A stretch of 64,000 bases of DNA, from positions 310,001 through 374,000 of the forward strand of contig NZ_JACYHA010000002.1 in the NCBI RefSeq assembly GCF_014837155.1. The letters are read 5' to 3'. Position 1 is the first letter of the stretch. Each line of letters opens with the position of its first letter. Positions 46,639-54,394 of this stretch are shown piece after piece. The notes beneath the pieces were generated by a model. That model did no database searches and was not told the DNA's origin. It worked only from the letters and a program-made list of their open reading frames with translations. The stretch comes from Litchfieldia stipae. GTDB taxonomy: Bacteria > Bacillota > Bacilli > Bacillales > Bacillaceae_L. The position numbers and the translations under genes are program-made.

Positions 46639-46744
46639 TTTTTATTTTAAAAAAATATATTCATTTAAAAAGTTAAAATAACATTTTCATTCATCGCAAA
46701 TTCCAAAAATGTTACTGCTCCTCCTACTTCCATTCCACCATTAT

Positions 46745-47320
46745 TCAATCATTTATACTGCTTGTTTTTCCATTCCATTGACTCATTCCTGGTTCAACAT
46801 TAATAACTTTTGTAAATCCATTTTCGGATAATTTTTGTGCAGCAAGATCGCTACGATTTCCTGTTCGACAAACTACGTAAATTTCATCATTTTTGTTTAA
46901 ATCATTTAATTTGTTTTCCAATTCACCCAATGGAATAGAGATAGCATTAGGAATATGGTTAAAAGCAAACTCAGCAGTTTCTCTGACATCAATAACAACA
47001 ATGCTTTTATTTACTTCTATCTTCTTCTCTAGTTCTTCATTATTAATAACTTTTGGGTGTTTTTTTTCATTTGATTCTTCATTAGAAGATTTACGCAGAT
47101 AATGCTTCAGTACTTCCCCTTCTTCAATAGTTCCTAGATAGTGATGTCCAGTGCTTTCAGCCCATGCTTTCATATCTGCCTTAGAGCCCTTGTCCGTCGC
47201 TTGAACTTCTAGTACTTGCCCTGCCGCTAAGTTATTCATCTCTTTTTTTGTCTTAACGATTGGCATGGGACATGCTAAACCTTTTGCATCTAAAATTGTA
47301 TTTGCATTTAAGTTTTCCAT
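46745..47320 (-). CDS. TusA-rhodanese fusion protein
   Basis: A 191-aa fusion. Residues 1-75 are TusA with C17 in LACPMPIVKTKKEM. A Lys/Glu/Asn linker (SSNEESNEKKHPK) leads to a rhodanese domain with active-site loop VVCRTGNRS (Cys near 149). CstA of staphylococci combines rhodanese, TusA and DsrE domains; here the same activities are spread over a fusion plus a separate DsrE gene. It would shuttle persulfide sulfur. The ATG follows GGAGG. It is the last gene of a four-gene run (DsrE, two rhodaneses, this). Confidence 0.88.
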   Translation of the reverse strand: MENLNANTILDAKGLACPMPIVKTKKEMNNLAAGQVLEVQATDKGSKADMKAWAESTGHHYLGTIEEGEVLKHYLRKSSNEESNEKKHPKVINNEELEKKIEVNKSIVVIDVRETAEFAFNHIPNAISIPLGELENKLNDLNKNDEIYVVCRTGNRSDLAAQKLSENGFTKVINVEPGMSQWNGKTSSIND

Positions 47321-47372
47321 TTTTTAAGCCTCCATTTTTTACTCCCAAAGGGTATTATTTAATTTCAAAAAT

Positions 47373-47669
47373 TTATTCTACTTTTCCTTCCCAAGCAAGC
47401 ATTCCACCAGTCATATTTATCACATTAAATCCATAATCTTCAAGGAATTGGGTGGCACGACCACTTCTTGCTCCAGAACGGCACACCATGATATATTCTT
47501 TTCCTTTATCTAATTCATGCATGCGAAACTCAACTAAACCTAAAGGAATATTAACGGAACCGGAAATTTTCCCTGTAGATACTTCATCCACTTCTCGTAC
47601 ATCAATAATATTCAAATTCTTCTCTTCGTTTAATAGAGTCTCCACTTCTTTTACAGTCATTTGTTTCAT
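47373..47669 (-). CDS. Single-domain rhodanese
   Basis: A 98-aa rhodanese with the active loop MVCRSGARSG (C63) and the entry motif IIDVREVDEV. Cytosolic sulfurtransferase moving sulfane sulfur to an acceptor, here probably thiolate partners of the cluster. AGGAGG lies before its ATG. It follows the anchored rhodanese by 24 bp and precedes the TusA fusion by 52 bp. Confidence 0.9.
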   Translation of the reverse strand: MKQMTVKEVETLLNEEKNLNIIDVREVDEVSTGKISGSVNIPLGLVEFRMHELDKGKEYIMVCRSGARSGRATQFLEDYGFNVINMTGGMLAWEGKVE

Positions 47670-47692
47670 TATTTAATCCTCCTGATGTTTAT

Positions 47693-48055
47693 TTAAAACC
47701 ATGCACTCATGCCACCTTTGACATTGGTCACGTTTTTAAATCCTAACCTTTTTAGGACTTTACTTGCTCGTTGACTTCTCATTCCACTTTGACAAATTAC
47801 GATAACTTCTTTTTCCTTTGAAAGTTCTTTTTCTGCAATTTGAGCAAGTTGTTGAAGTGGTATATTTTTAAAACCTTTGATATGATTCCCTTTAAACTCT
47901 CCATTTGTTCGTACATCAACAAATTGCTTGTTCTTATTATTTAATTCTTTTCTTAATTCTGTTGTGGTAATGTTGGTAACTCCTTTTATCGGTAGTAACT
48001 TTTTCAAAATAAAGAATATTAATAACACGATAACAAGATAATTTAAATAGGCCAT
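47693..48055 (-). CDS. Membrane-anchored rhodanese
   Basis: A 120-aa protein with an N-terminal membrane helix (YLNYLVIVLLIFFILKKLLP, residues 4-23) and a rhodanese domain. The active loop is VICQSGMRSQ (C88) and the entry motif is QFVDVRTNGEF. It resembles YqhL-type anchored rhodaneses of bacilli. Anchoring could place sulfur transfer near membrane sulfide oxidation or export. AAGGAGGTTAC precedes the ATG. Confidence 0.88.
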   Translation of the reverse strand: MAYLNYLVIVLLIFFILKKLLPIKGVTNITTTELRKELNNKNKQFVDVRTNGEFKGNHIKGFKNIPLQQLAQIAEKELSKEKEVIVICQSGMRSQRASKVLKRLGFKNVTNVKGGMSAWF

Positions 48056-48089
48056 TCAGTAACCTCCTTTATACATGGAAACTTTTTAG

Positions 48090-48569
48090 TTATATAAACA
48101 GGTTAATATTACCTTCCTCGGCATCTGCTAAATAAGCAGCAACTCCTGCATATTCAATGTTATTTAATAGTTCTTCCTCTTTAAGACCTAACAAATCCAT
48201 TGTCATGGTACAAGCCACAAGTTTCACATCTTGTTCTTGGGCCATTTCAATTAATTGAGGCAGAGACATAGCGTTATGCTTTTTCATAGTATCCTTAATC
48301 AGCTTAGGACCAAATCCAGCAAAGTTCATTTTGGAAAGCCCCATTTTACCAGCACCTCTAGGCATCATTTTGCCAAACATTCTTTCCATAAACCCTTTTT
48401 GAACCGGAATATCTTCATCCTTGCGTAAGGCATTTAAGCCCCAAAATGTGTGGAAAATAGTTACTTCATGATCATAAGCAGCTGCCCCATTAGCTATAAT
48501 ATAGGCAGCCATAGCTTTATCGTAATCACCACTAAATAGAACAATTGTTGTTTTTTTCTTTTCTGTCAT
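48090..48569 (-). CDS. DsrE/DsrF/DrsH-like sulfur relay protein
   Basis: A 159-aa DsrE2-type protein (TIVLFSGDYDKAMAAYIIAN) with a conserved Cys in LVACTMTMDLLG and the Met/Gly-rich loop FGKMMPRGAGKMGLSKM. Such proteins bind persulfide sulfur and pass it to TusA or rhodaneses. The start MTEKKK is chosen for GGAGGGG upstream. A CstR-type site lies 28 bp before the start, so this is the first gene of the four-gene run that ends at 46745. Confidence 0.88.
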   Translation of the reverse strand: MTEKKKTTIVLFSGDYDKAMAAYIIANGAAAYDHEVTIFHTFWGLNALRKDEDIPVQKGFMERMFGKMMPRGAGKMGLSKMNFAGFGPKLIKDTMKKHNAMSLPQLIEMAQEQDVKLVACTMTMDLLGLKEEELLNNIEYAGVAAYLADAEEGNINLFI

Positions 48570-48596
48570 GTCATTACCCCTCCAATAGTTGTACAC

Positions 48597-48612
48597 ATAC
48601 CTGTATGGGTAT
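48597..48612. promoter_or_regulatory. CstR-type operator before DsrE
   Basis: ATACC, six bases (TGTATG), GGTAT, 28 bp before the DsrE start. Same spacing and half-sites as at 46623 and 49338. Confidence 0.7.
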
Positions 48613-48620
48613 TTGTAAAT

Positions 48621-48851
48621 CTAAAAAATTTTTTCCTTTTTAATACAAAACTTCAACACACCATTTTCTTCATTCTGGCTTAATAATTCATAACCTACCG
48701 TACTAGACCATGAAGTGAGATCATTTTTACACCTTATCTGTAGTATGCTTTTCTAAGATCTGACCAGATTCAAGTTCGGTCATAGCCTTCTTTTTTCATT
48801 TGGCATTGGACATGCTAATCCTTTTAAATCTAACATTTTATCTATTTTCAT
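48621..48851 (-). pseudogene. tusA pseudogene
   Basis: TusA-like sequence beginning MKIDKMLDLKGLACPMP, where a deletion shifts the frame. Sequence then continues in other frames as KAMTELESGQILEKHTTDK and ENGVLKFCIKKEK to a stop. It keeps its own CstR-type operator upstream, so it was once a separate regulated gene. Confidence 0.85.
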
Positions 48852-48875
48852 TATTATTACTCCTTACTAATACGG

Positions 48876-48891
48876 TTACCCCTACGGGTAT
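48876..48891. promoter_or_regulatory. CstR-type operator before tusA pseudogene
   Basis: TTACC, six bases (CCTACG), GGTAT: one mismatch from the shared half-site, 25 bp before the pseudogene start. Confidence 0.6.
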
Positions 48892-48927
48892 AATAATACC
48901 AAAAAAAGAGAAGGTGTCAACTCTTTT

Positions 48928-49188
48928 TTATCTACTTTTTACAAGTAGGTTTACAGCTTCTTTTACTAACTCCTCTGTATTCTCCCCATTTTTATCAGCT
49001 TCCCGAACACATTCAATTAAATTTGAACTAACAATTAATCCTATTGTTCGGTCAATTCCAGTTCTTGATGCAGATAATTGTGTAATCACTTCCTTGCAAT
49101 CTTTATTATCTTCCATCATTTTCAAAATTCCTCTTAACTGTCCTTCTATACGTTTTACTCTATTTTTTATTTGTTCATTATAATCCAT
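48928..49188 (-). CDS. cstR: CstR-like persulfide-sensing repressor
   Basis: An 86-aa CsoR-family repressor. The two thiols of CstR are present at C31 (NKDCKEV) and C60 (NLIECVREA). The histidine of copper-sensing CsoR, four residues before the second Cys, is Asn56, so copper binding is unlikely. CstR senses persulfides by forming di- and trisulfide links. The basic surface (NRVKRIEGQLRG) fits DNA binding. Its promoter holds an ATACC-N6-GGTAT palindrome, so it represses itself as well as the nearby sulfur genes. Confidence 0.92.
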   Translation of the reverse strand: MDYNEQIKNRVKRIEGQLRGILKMMEDNKDCKEVITQLSASRTGIDRTIGLIVSSNLIECVREADKNGENTEELVKEAVNLLVKSR

Positions 49189-49332
49189 TATTACTCACTC
49201 CCTTTTTATAGTTATAGATAATAACTATTTAATAATGCAACTTATAATTTATTGTTTTATTTTTTACATTTTTATATTAAAATTTTCATTTATATCGTAT
49301 CACCAGATGAAATATATTCACTGACAAGCTTT

Positions 49333-49361
49333 ATAATATACCCCATTAGGTATATAGTCAA
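49333..49361 (-). promoter_or_regulatory. cstR promoter with operator in the spacer
   Basis: On the minus strand TTGACT (49356-49361), 17 bp, TATTAT (49333-49338). The spacer carries ATATACC, six bases, GGTATAT (49336-49355), so repressor and polymerase cannot bind together. Confidence 0.85.
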
Positions 49362-49369
49362 TGATTAAT

Positions 49370-49403
49370 TTTTAAAAAAAGACCGCCATTAGAATAGCGG
49401 TCA
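49370..49403 (-). terminator. Terminator after the GrpB-family gene
   Basis: On the minus strand GACCGC and GCGGTC form the stem base around a ten-base loop with further pairing, followed by TTTTTTT. Confidence 0.75.
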
Positions 49404-49598
49404 AAAGGGATACACAGGGTTTTAAGAAGTAATTCCCGTAGTAAAGAACTACTTTATCGCCTATCGCTCCTAAAAGAAATTAAAATACGAAATCTTTGTG
49501 AATATAATCACTTAAACTAATCTGCCATTATAGTGCCATAAGAAAATTATCAAAAGGGCATTAATCCTTATTAGATCAAAGCCCTCGATATTTCACAA

Positions 49599-50126
49599 CT
49601 ATTTTCTTTTTCCGTATATTTCACTTACGAATTGTTCCTTATAGTCGGTGTATTCATCAATTCCACCATCTTTTTCTTTTACAAACTCAATTTTTATCCT
49701 TTTGTATTGTTCACGTGCTGTTTGGTTGGCATTTAAGTAATCCCTAAAGAAGATTAAATTTTTCCAGAGGTCTTTATTATATTCAACTAAATGAATAAAG
49801 TGGGTCTTTTCTTCGTAGGATTCATCAGTAAACTTTGCAAGTACGATTTCGTTTGGACGTTGTACTTGAAGTTTTAAAAACCCAGCTTTCTTTAGTCCTT
49901 GAAAAATAGTTTTTTCAACATTTTCAATATCATCTACACCCACAACTAAATCCAATATTGGTTTTGCAACCATATCCTTAATAGCTGTGCTTCCTATATG
50001 TTCAATTTGTTTTTCCTGAATAGGGGTTGAATTTAGAATATCCTGTTTCACCCTATGAAACTCTTTTTCCCATTCAATGGTATGTGTTTCTAATCTTAAC
50101 TCATCACGTTTTAGTCCTAGTTTCAT
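49599..50126 (-). CDS. GrpB-family (UPF0157) nucleotidyltransferase-like protein
   Basis: A 175-aa GrpB/UPF0157 protein. Family signatures are IEHIGSTAIKDMVAKPILDLVVGV and THFIHLVEYN. The fold resembles nucleotidyltransferases, and GSTA plus the D-x-V pair could hold the active site. Biological role is unknown; unrelated to the GrpE chaperone. The ATG at 50126 has GAGGTGG upstream; the GTG three codons earlier is part of that site. It lies alone at the edge of the sulfide cluster. Confidence 0.88.
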   Translation of the reverse strand: MKLGLKRDELRLETHTIEWEKEFHRVKQDILNSTPIQEKQIEHIGSTAIKDMVAKPILDLVVGVDDIENVEKTIFQGLKKAGFLKLQVQRPNEIVLAKFTDESYEEKTHFIHLVEYNKDLWKNLIFFRDYLNANQTAREQYKRIKIEFVKEKDGGIDEYTDYKEQFVSEIYGKRK

Positions 50127-50344
50127 TTTAACCACCTCATTCTAAGGGTAACTTAAATGATTCGGCACTGTTACTTAAAATCCTTCTTCCATTAAACTTC
50201 CACTCTAATTCCATAAGTAAGGAACAAGCTAATTTCTTTTAACTTATCCTTACATAAATTTCCACACCAAAAGAATATAGAGCTATTTCCATTTTATAGG
50301 GTCTTTCCTAATTTATATTTTCCCTTCTAAAAAAAACATCTTCT

Positions 50345-50460
50345 TGTAACAAAAACGGTCATTTTTGTTACAACGACCGCTTTATAAATAATTTGAAGTA
50401 TAAATAGCATTCTAGTTGTAACAAAAATATGTAACAAAATTAAAATGTAACAATACTATT
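50345..50460. repeat. TGTAAC repeats upstream of the resolvase
   Basis: TGTAACAAAAA and its relatives occur five times in about 110 bp. One pair is inverted (TGTAACAAAAA-CGGTC-ATTTTTGTTACA) and CGGTC/GACCG flank it. Position before a resolvase gene and a TniA gene suggests a res site or TniA-binding end repeats. The rest of the 380-bp gap (50127-50506) shows no gene. Confidence 0.55.
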
Positions 50461-50506
50461 TTTATACCTTTTTTGATACAATTAATCTGAAAAGGAAGTG
50501 AATTTC

Positions 50507-51064
50507 ATGAAATTTGGTTATATGAGAGTTTCCACTATGGATCAGAATTTAGATCGTCAGGAACAACAATTAGTAGAATTTGGATGCGAGAGAATTTTTT
50601 TCGAAAAAGTAACAGGTGCGAAACGAAATCGGCCAGAATTAAATCAATTGTTAGAATATTTACGTTCTGGGGATACAGTTGTAGTTACAGATCTTACTAG
50701 GCTATCTCGTTCTACTAAAGACTTAATAGAGATTGCTGAACTAATTGCAAAGAAGGGTGCAAATTTAAAAAGTTTGAAAGAATCCTGGCTTGATACTACA
50801 ACAGCCCATGGAAAAATGCTCTTTACTGTTTTTGCAGGTATTTCACAGTTTGAGCGTGACTTAACTTCTGAGCGAACAAAAGAAGGAATCCTGGCTGCAA
50901 GAAAACGAGGGAAAGTACCTGGGAGGCCGCCTATTGATAATGAAAAGATAAATTTTGCTTTTTATTTAATGGAACAAGGTATAACACTTTCTGAGGCAGC
51001 AGATAAAGCTGGAGTATCCAGAATGACTCTTTATCGCAAAATGAATAAAACCAATAATGATTAA
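50507..51064 (+). CDS. Serine resolvase of Tn552-like module
   Basis: A 185-aa serine recombinase. The catalytic Ser9 is in FGYMRVST, with DRQEQQL and the YLRSGDTVVVTDLTRLSRS arginine motif, and a C-terminal helix-turn-helix (TLSEAADKAGVSRMTLYRKM). AAAGGAAG precedes the ATG; a GTG three codons earlier is part of that site. It would resolve cointegrates at the repeats just upstream. It is followed by TniA- and TniB-like genes, as in Tn552-type transposons. Confidence 0.92.
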   Translation: MKFGYMRVSTMDQNLDRQEQQLVEFGCERIFFEKVTGAKRNRPELNQLLEYLRSGDTVVVTDLTRLSRSTKDLIEIAELIAKKGANLKSLKESWLDTTTAHGKMLFTVFAGISQFERDLTSERTKEGILAARKRGKVPGRPPIDNEKINFAFYLMEQGITLSEAADKAGVSRMTLYRKMNKTNND

Positions 51065-51121
51065 AAATAGGAATAGAGCAACTAGTAATTAGTTGCTTCC
51101 ATTTCTGAAGGAGTTGTTTAT

Positions 51122-52567
51122 ATGAGTGAACTTCCCCCACTAACTTCATTTTCAGAAGAACAAAGACAAAAGGCTATGGATAAATATTGGTTGATTGCTC
51201 CTTATCTTAATCAAGAAAAAACACTGAAAGCTATTGCTGAAGAAACTGGCATTACCAAACGAACACTTCATAATTGGATTAACAAGTATAACCATTTTGG
51301 ACTAAGGGGTCTGATTCGTAAAGGTCGTACCGATTCAGGAGATTTTAAAGTTGAGAATAATGTATTGGAAGAGATAAAGAACCTAATATTCAATCATAGA
51401 AGGAATTCGGTCTCTTCTATCCATAGAAAAATATGTGAAGTATGTAAAAAGAAAAATTGGAAACAACCTAGTTATTATCAAGTCTATTCCATTTCGAAAT
51501 CTCTTTCACCCAGTCTTAAGAAGTTAGCCTATGAAGGGAATAAAGAATATAAAAACAAATATGATTTGATATATCGACGTGAAGCAAACTACCCCAATGA
51601 AATTTGGCAAGCTGACCACACTCTACTAGATATTATCGTGTTAAATGAAAAGGGAAAACCAGAAAGGCCTTGGTTAACAATTATCTTAGATGATTATAGT
51701 CGAGCAATTGCTGGGTACTATTTATCCTTTGAATCCCCCACTGCAATAAACACATCATTAGTTTTACACCAAGCAATATGGAACAAAGGAAATCGTGATT
51801 GGCCAATATGTGGCATCCCAGAAAAATTCTACACAGATCACGGAAGTGATTTTACCTCCAAACATTTAGAACAGGTAGCAATTGATTTGAAAATTAACTT
51901 AGTCTTTTCGACTGTAGGTGTTCCTAGAGGACGAGGGAAAATTGAAAGGTTTTTTCTAACGGTAAATCAATTGTTTTTGCAAGATTTACCTGGTTATTTA
52001 GGTAATCAAACCACCCAGTCCCTTCTCACAATTAAAGAACTTGATGAAAAATTTTCAACCTTCCTTATATATAAGTATCACCATAGGATTCATGGCACAA
52101 CAAAAAAAGAACCAATACATTCTTGGAATAGTTCAGGATTTTTACCTAATATGCCAGAAAGCTTAGAAACTTTGGATTTATTATTACTAAACGTAGCAAA
52201 ACCAAGAAAAGTGCATTCTGATGGTATCCATTTTCAAGGCATGAGATATATAGATACTAATTTAGCTGCGTACGTTGGTGAAACTGTGATTATTCGTTAC
52301 AATCCAAGAGATATTGCAGAAATTAGAGTATTTTATCAGGATAAATACATATGTACTGCCATTTCTCCTGAAATCTCTGATTATACCGTAGATCTTAAAG
52401 AAATTGTTTCTGCCCGAAATAAAGTAAGAAAAACTTTAAAGAAACAACTAGAATCTAGAAAATCTGTCATAGAAGAAGTTAGAGATTCCAAACAAGAAGA
52501 ATATACAATCCGTCCAGATAGACCTGATAAAAAGAAGTCAAAACTAAAGAGGTATCTAAATGAATAA
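51122..52567 (+). CDS. TniA-like (Tn552 p480-type) DDE transposase
   Basis: A 481-aa DDE transposase of the TnsB/TniA/Mu type. An N-terminal helix-turn-helix (TLKAIAEETGITKRTLHNWI) and basic arm precede the catalytic core: Asp near 163 (IWQADHTLL), Asp near 239 (FYTDHGSDFTS) and Glu near 274 (GRGKIERFF). The C-terminal Mu-C-like part follows (HSDGIHFQGMRYIDTNLAAYVG). Length equals Tn552 p480. It overlaps the ATPase gene by eight bases. Complete and possibly active. Confidence 0.92.
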   Translation: MSELPPLTSFSEEQRQKAMDKYWLIAPYLNQEKTLKAIAEETGITKRTLHNWINKYNHFGLRGLIRKGRTDSGDFKVENNVLEEIKNLIFNHRRNSVSSIHRKICEVCKKKNWKQPSYYQVYSISKSLSPSLKKLAYEGNKEYKNKYDLIYRREANYPNEIWQADHTLLDIIVLNEKGKPERPWLTIILDDYSRAIAGYYLSFESPTAINTSLVLHQAIWNKGNRDWPICGIPEKFYTDHGSDFTSKHLEQVAIDLKINLVFSTVGVPRGRGKIERFFLTVNQLFLQDLPGYLGNQTTQSLLTIKELDEKFSTFLIYKYHHRIHGTTKKEPIHSWNSSGFLPNMPESLETLDLLLLNVAKPRKVHSDGIHFQGMRYIDTNLAAYVGETVIIRYNPRDIAEIRVFYQDKYICTAISPEISDYTVDLKEIVSARNKVRKTLKKQLESRKSVIEEVRDSKQEEYTIRPDRPDKKKSKLKRYLNE

Positions 52568-53369
52568 GGAGCAAAAATTTATTGAAACAAAAGAATATAA
52601 ACGTTTTGCAGAATTTTGTGATGCTTGTATCAAATATAAATATATAGGTATTTGTTATGGGGTTCCAGGTGTCGGAAAAACCTTATCTTCAAGGTATTAT
52701 ACAAATTGGGATAATATAGAGAAGCAAATAGCTTATAAAAAAGCAGATGAAATTCCTTTAAAAACGGATGGAGCAATTCTTGAGGCCAACACAATTTTTT
52801 ATACAGCTCCAGCAGTACGAGCTACTAAAATGACTGACAATATCAATACTTTAGGATTTAGAATAAATATGTCAAAGGCGATGTATAAACTACATACTAC
52901 GGGCGAAGAAGAATATTATTCAGATTCCTATAAAGATATAGATTTAATCATTGTCGATGAAATTGACCGATTAAAACTGCAAAGTTTAGAACAACTTAGG
53001 GATATTTATGATCAAAACAACGTAGCAATGATATTAATTGGTATGCCAGGAATTGAAAAACGATTAGCTCGTTATCCTCAACTATACTCTAGAATTGGTT
53101 TTGCTCATGAGTTTGACAAACTAAGTAAAGATGAAGCTCATCATATACTAGAGTATAAATGGGAAGAGCTTGGACTTTCTATAAAACTTGAAGATTTTTC
53201 TGATTATGAAGCCATAAGCAACATCATAAAGATAACAGGAGGGAACTTTAGGCTTATACAGAGACTATTTACACAGATAGAGAGAATTCTTGAAATTAAT
53301 AAACTTAATACTATAACTACAGATGTTGTTGAAGCCGCTAGAGATAGTTTAGTTATTGGAATTAAATAA
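52560..53369 (+). CDS. TniB-like (Tn552 p271-type) AAA ATPase
   Basis: A 269-aa AAA ATPase that selects targets for the DDE transposase. Walker A is YGVPGVGKTLSS near residue 35, Walker B DLIIVDEIDRL near 128. Length matches Tn552 p271. It begins inside the end of the TniA gene. No TniQ/TnsD or Cas gene accompanies it, so this is the simple TniA-TniB type and not a CRISPR-guided transposon. A strong terminator follows. Confidence 0.92.
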   Translation: MNKEQKFIETKEYKRFAEFCDACIKYKYIGICYGVPGVGKTLSSRYYTNWDNIEKQIAYKKADEIPLKTDGAILEANTIFYTAPAVRATKMTDNINTLGFRINMSKAMYKLHTTGEEEYYSDSYKDIDLIIVDEIDRLKLQSLEQLRDIYDQNNVAMILIGMPGIEKRLARYPQLYSRIGFAHEFDKLSKDEAHHILEYKWEELGLSIKLEDFSDYEAISNIIKITGGNFRLIQRLFTQIERILEINKLNTITTDVVEAARDSLVIGIK

Positions 53370-53374
53370 TAGTA

Positions 53375-53408
53375 AAAAAGCTATCCTTTATTATGGATAG
53401 CTTTTTGT
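53375..53408 (+). terminator. Terminator after tniB-like gene
   Basis: AAAAAGCTATCC and GGATAGCTTTTT pair perfectly across an eight-base loop. Confidence 0.9.
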
Positions 53409-53459
53409 ATTAATGAAAAATAACTATTAAAATAAGTGAAAAATAAAACCAAAATTTAC

Positions 53460-53526
53460 AACAAACGACTGTAGGTACCAAAAACTACCGTTAATGTTTA
53501 TGTTTATGTTTATGTTTATGTTTATG
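53460..53526. repeat. Shared 13-mer and ATGTTT hexamer tandem repeat
   Basis: AACAAACGACTGT (53460-53472) repeats the sequence at 35716. Five exact ATGTTT units plus ATG follow (53494-53526). Nothing coding is seen. It may mark the right end of the Tn552-like module. Confidence 0.6.
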
Positions 53527-53586
53527 TCAACGCTTATATCCTACGATCATTTTACCGAAATGTGTCTGGTCCCTTTTCCTAGTAAC

Positions 53587-53629
53587 AAAAATAATCCACC
53601 TTGTTTTAGTTGACAAGGTGGATTATTTT
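53587..53629. terminator. Perfect 17-bp hairpin
   Basis: AAAATAATCCACCTTGT and ACAAGGTGGATTATTTT pair perfectly with a nine-base loop. It can terminate transcription in both directions. The following 320 bp to 53949 hold nothing I recognise. Confidence 0.75.
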
Positions 53630-53949
53630 CTTACTTTGGATTTTAAAACCAGAGATTATAAACCACGATGATTCATTGATTGATATACTATAGATAACCA
53701 ATCTTTATTATTTTAACCTTAAAATATTGAAAATATTCACCTTTAAACGAGAAACCAACGAACATTAAATGTTTAAAACCCTTAAGACCACTTAAAAGAA
53801 AAGAACTATGATTAACTTTTTTAAGTCCTAACCTCAGGTAACGAAGATTATGTTAATACCTGAATATACTTCCATTCATAGCCTTGATTAATTGCCAAAT
53901 ACAAATAGTGATTAGCTGTTTTTCAGACGAGCTTTTTAAGCAGGGAATA

Positions 53950-53987
53950 ATCTCCTTTTATCGAATTATAAATGGTAAAAAGGAGAT
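53950..53987 (+). promoter_or_regulatory. Hairpin that can hide a ribosome site
   Basis: ATCTCCTTTT (53950-53959) is the exact complement of AAAAGGAGAT (53978-53987), which is the ribosome site of the 52-aa gene starting at 53994. Folding would block translation start. Confidence 0.65.
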
Positions 53988-53993
53988 GAAGCT

Positions 53994-54152
53994 ATGAATC
54001 GCATTGAAGAATCTATCGAGAATCAGCCGTTGAAATGTTCTAAATGTGAGAAAGAAATAATGGATGAATGGGAATACCATGATAATAATGGTGTTTGTGA
54101 TGATTGTTACAGTATTCCTTTAAAAAAAAGCAGAGGTTTAATTATTAGTTGA
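53994..54152 (+). CDS. 52-aa zinc-ribbon protein
   Basis: A 52-residue protein with two CxxC pairs, C15-C18 (KCSKCEKEI) and C35-C38 (VCDDCYSIP), spaced like a treble-clef zinc ribbon. The start MNRIEESIEN has AAAAGGAGAT seven bases upstream, which can be sequestered in a hairpin. No family is recognised, but such small ribbons are common on mobile elements and plasmids and are often DNA- or protein-binding. It precedes a strong terminator. Confidence 0.7.
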   Translation: MNRIEESIENQPLKCSKCEKEIMDEWEYHDNNGVCDDCYSIPLKKSRGLIIS

Positions 54153-54220
54153 TCATATTATTCCCTTTTATAAATCAAAAAACGTGAAGTAAGTTTCGTA
54201 ACGTATGAAGACACTAAACG

Positions 54221-54262
54221 CCCTGTTCGAAAAAGTGTACTTTTTCGAACAGGGGGTTTTTT
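54221..54262 (+). terminator. Strong terminator with 16-bp stem
   Basis: CCCTGTTCGAAAAAGT and ACTTTTTCGAACAGGG pair perfectly with a two-base centre, followed by GGTTTTTTC. Confidence 0.9.
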
Positions 54263-54279
54263 CTTTAAACTAACCTTTT

Positions 54280-54352
54280 TTTACGTTCAAAAAACTAGTA
54301 AAAATATTTACGAACGTTCTCTTGTTTTTATGTACTTTTGCGAACGTTTTTT
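54280..54352. promoter_or_regulatory. Candidate res site of the second resolvase
   Basis: CGAACGTT occurs at about 54311 and 54341, with TACGTTC nearby at about 54282. Repeated inverted half-sites just upstream of a resolvase gene are the usual form of a res site. Confidence 0.55.
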
Positions 54353-54394
54353 AGTAGAATTATAGTAAAAGGAATTAAAAATGAGGGAGACCAA

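Noticed and set aside
50498-53369. CRISPR-associated (Tn7-like) transposon
   Set aside because: Only TniA- and TniB-like genes and a resolvase are present. There is no TniQ, Cas12k or Cascade gene and no array.
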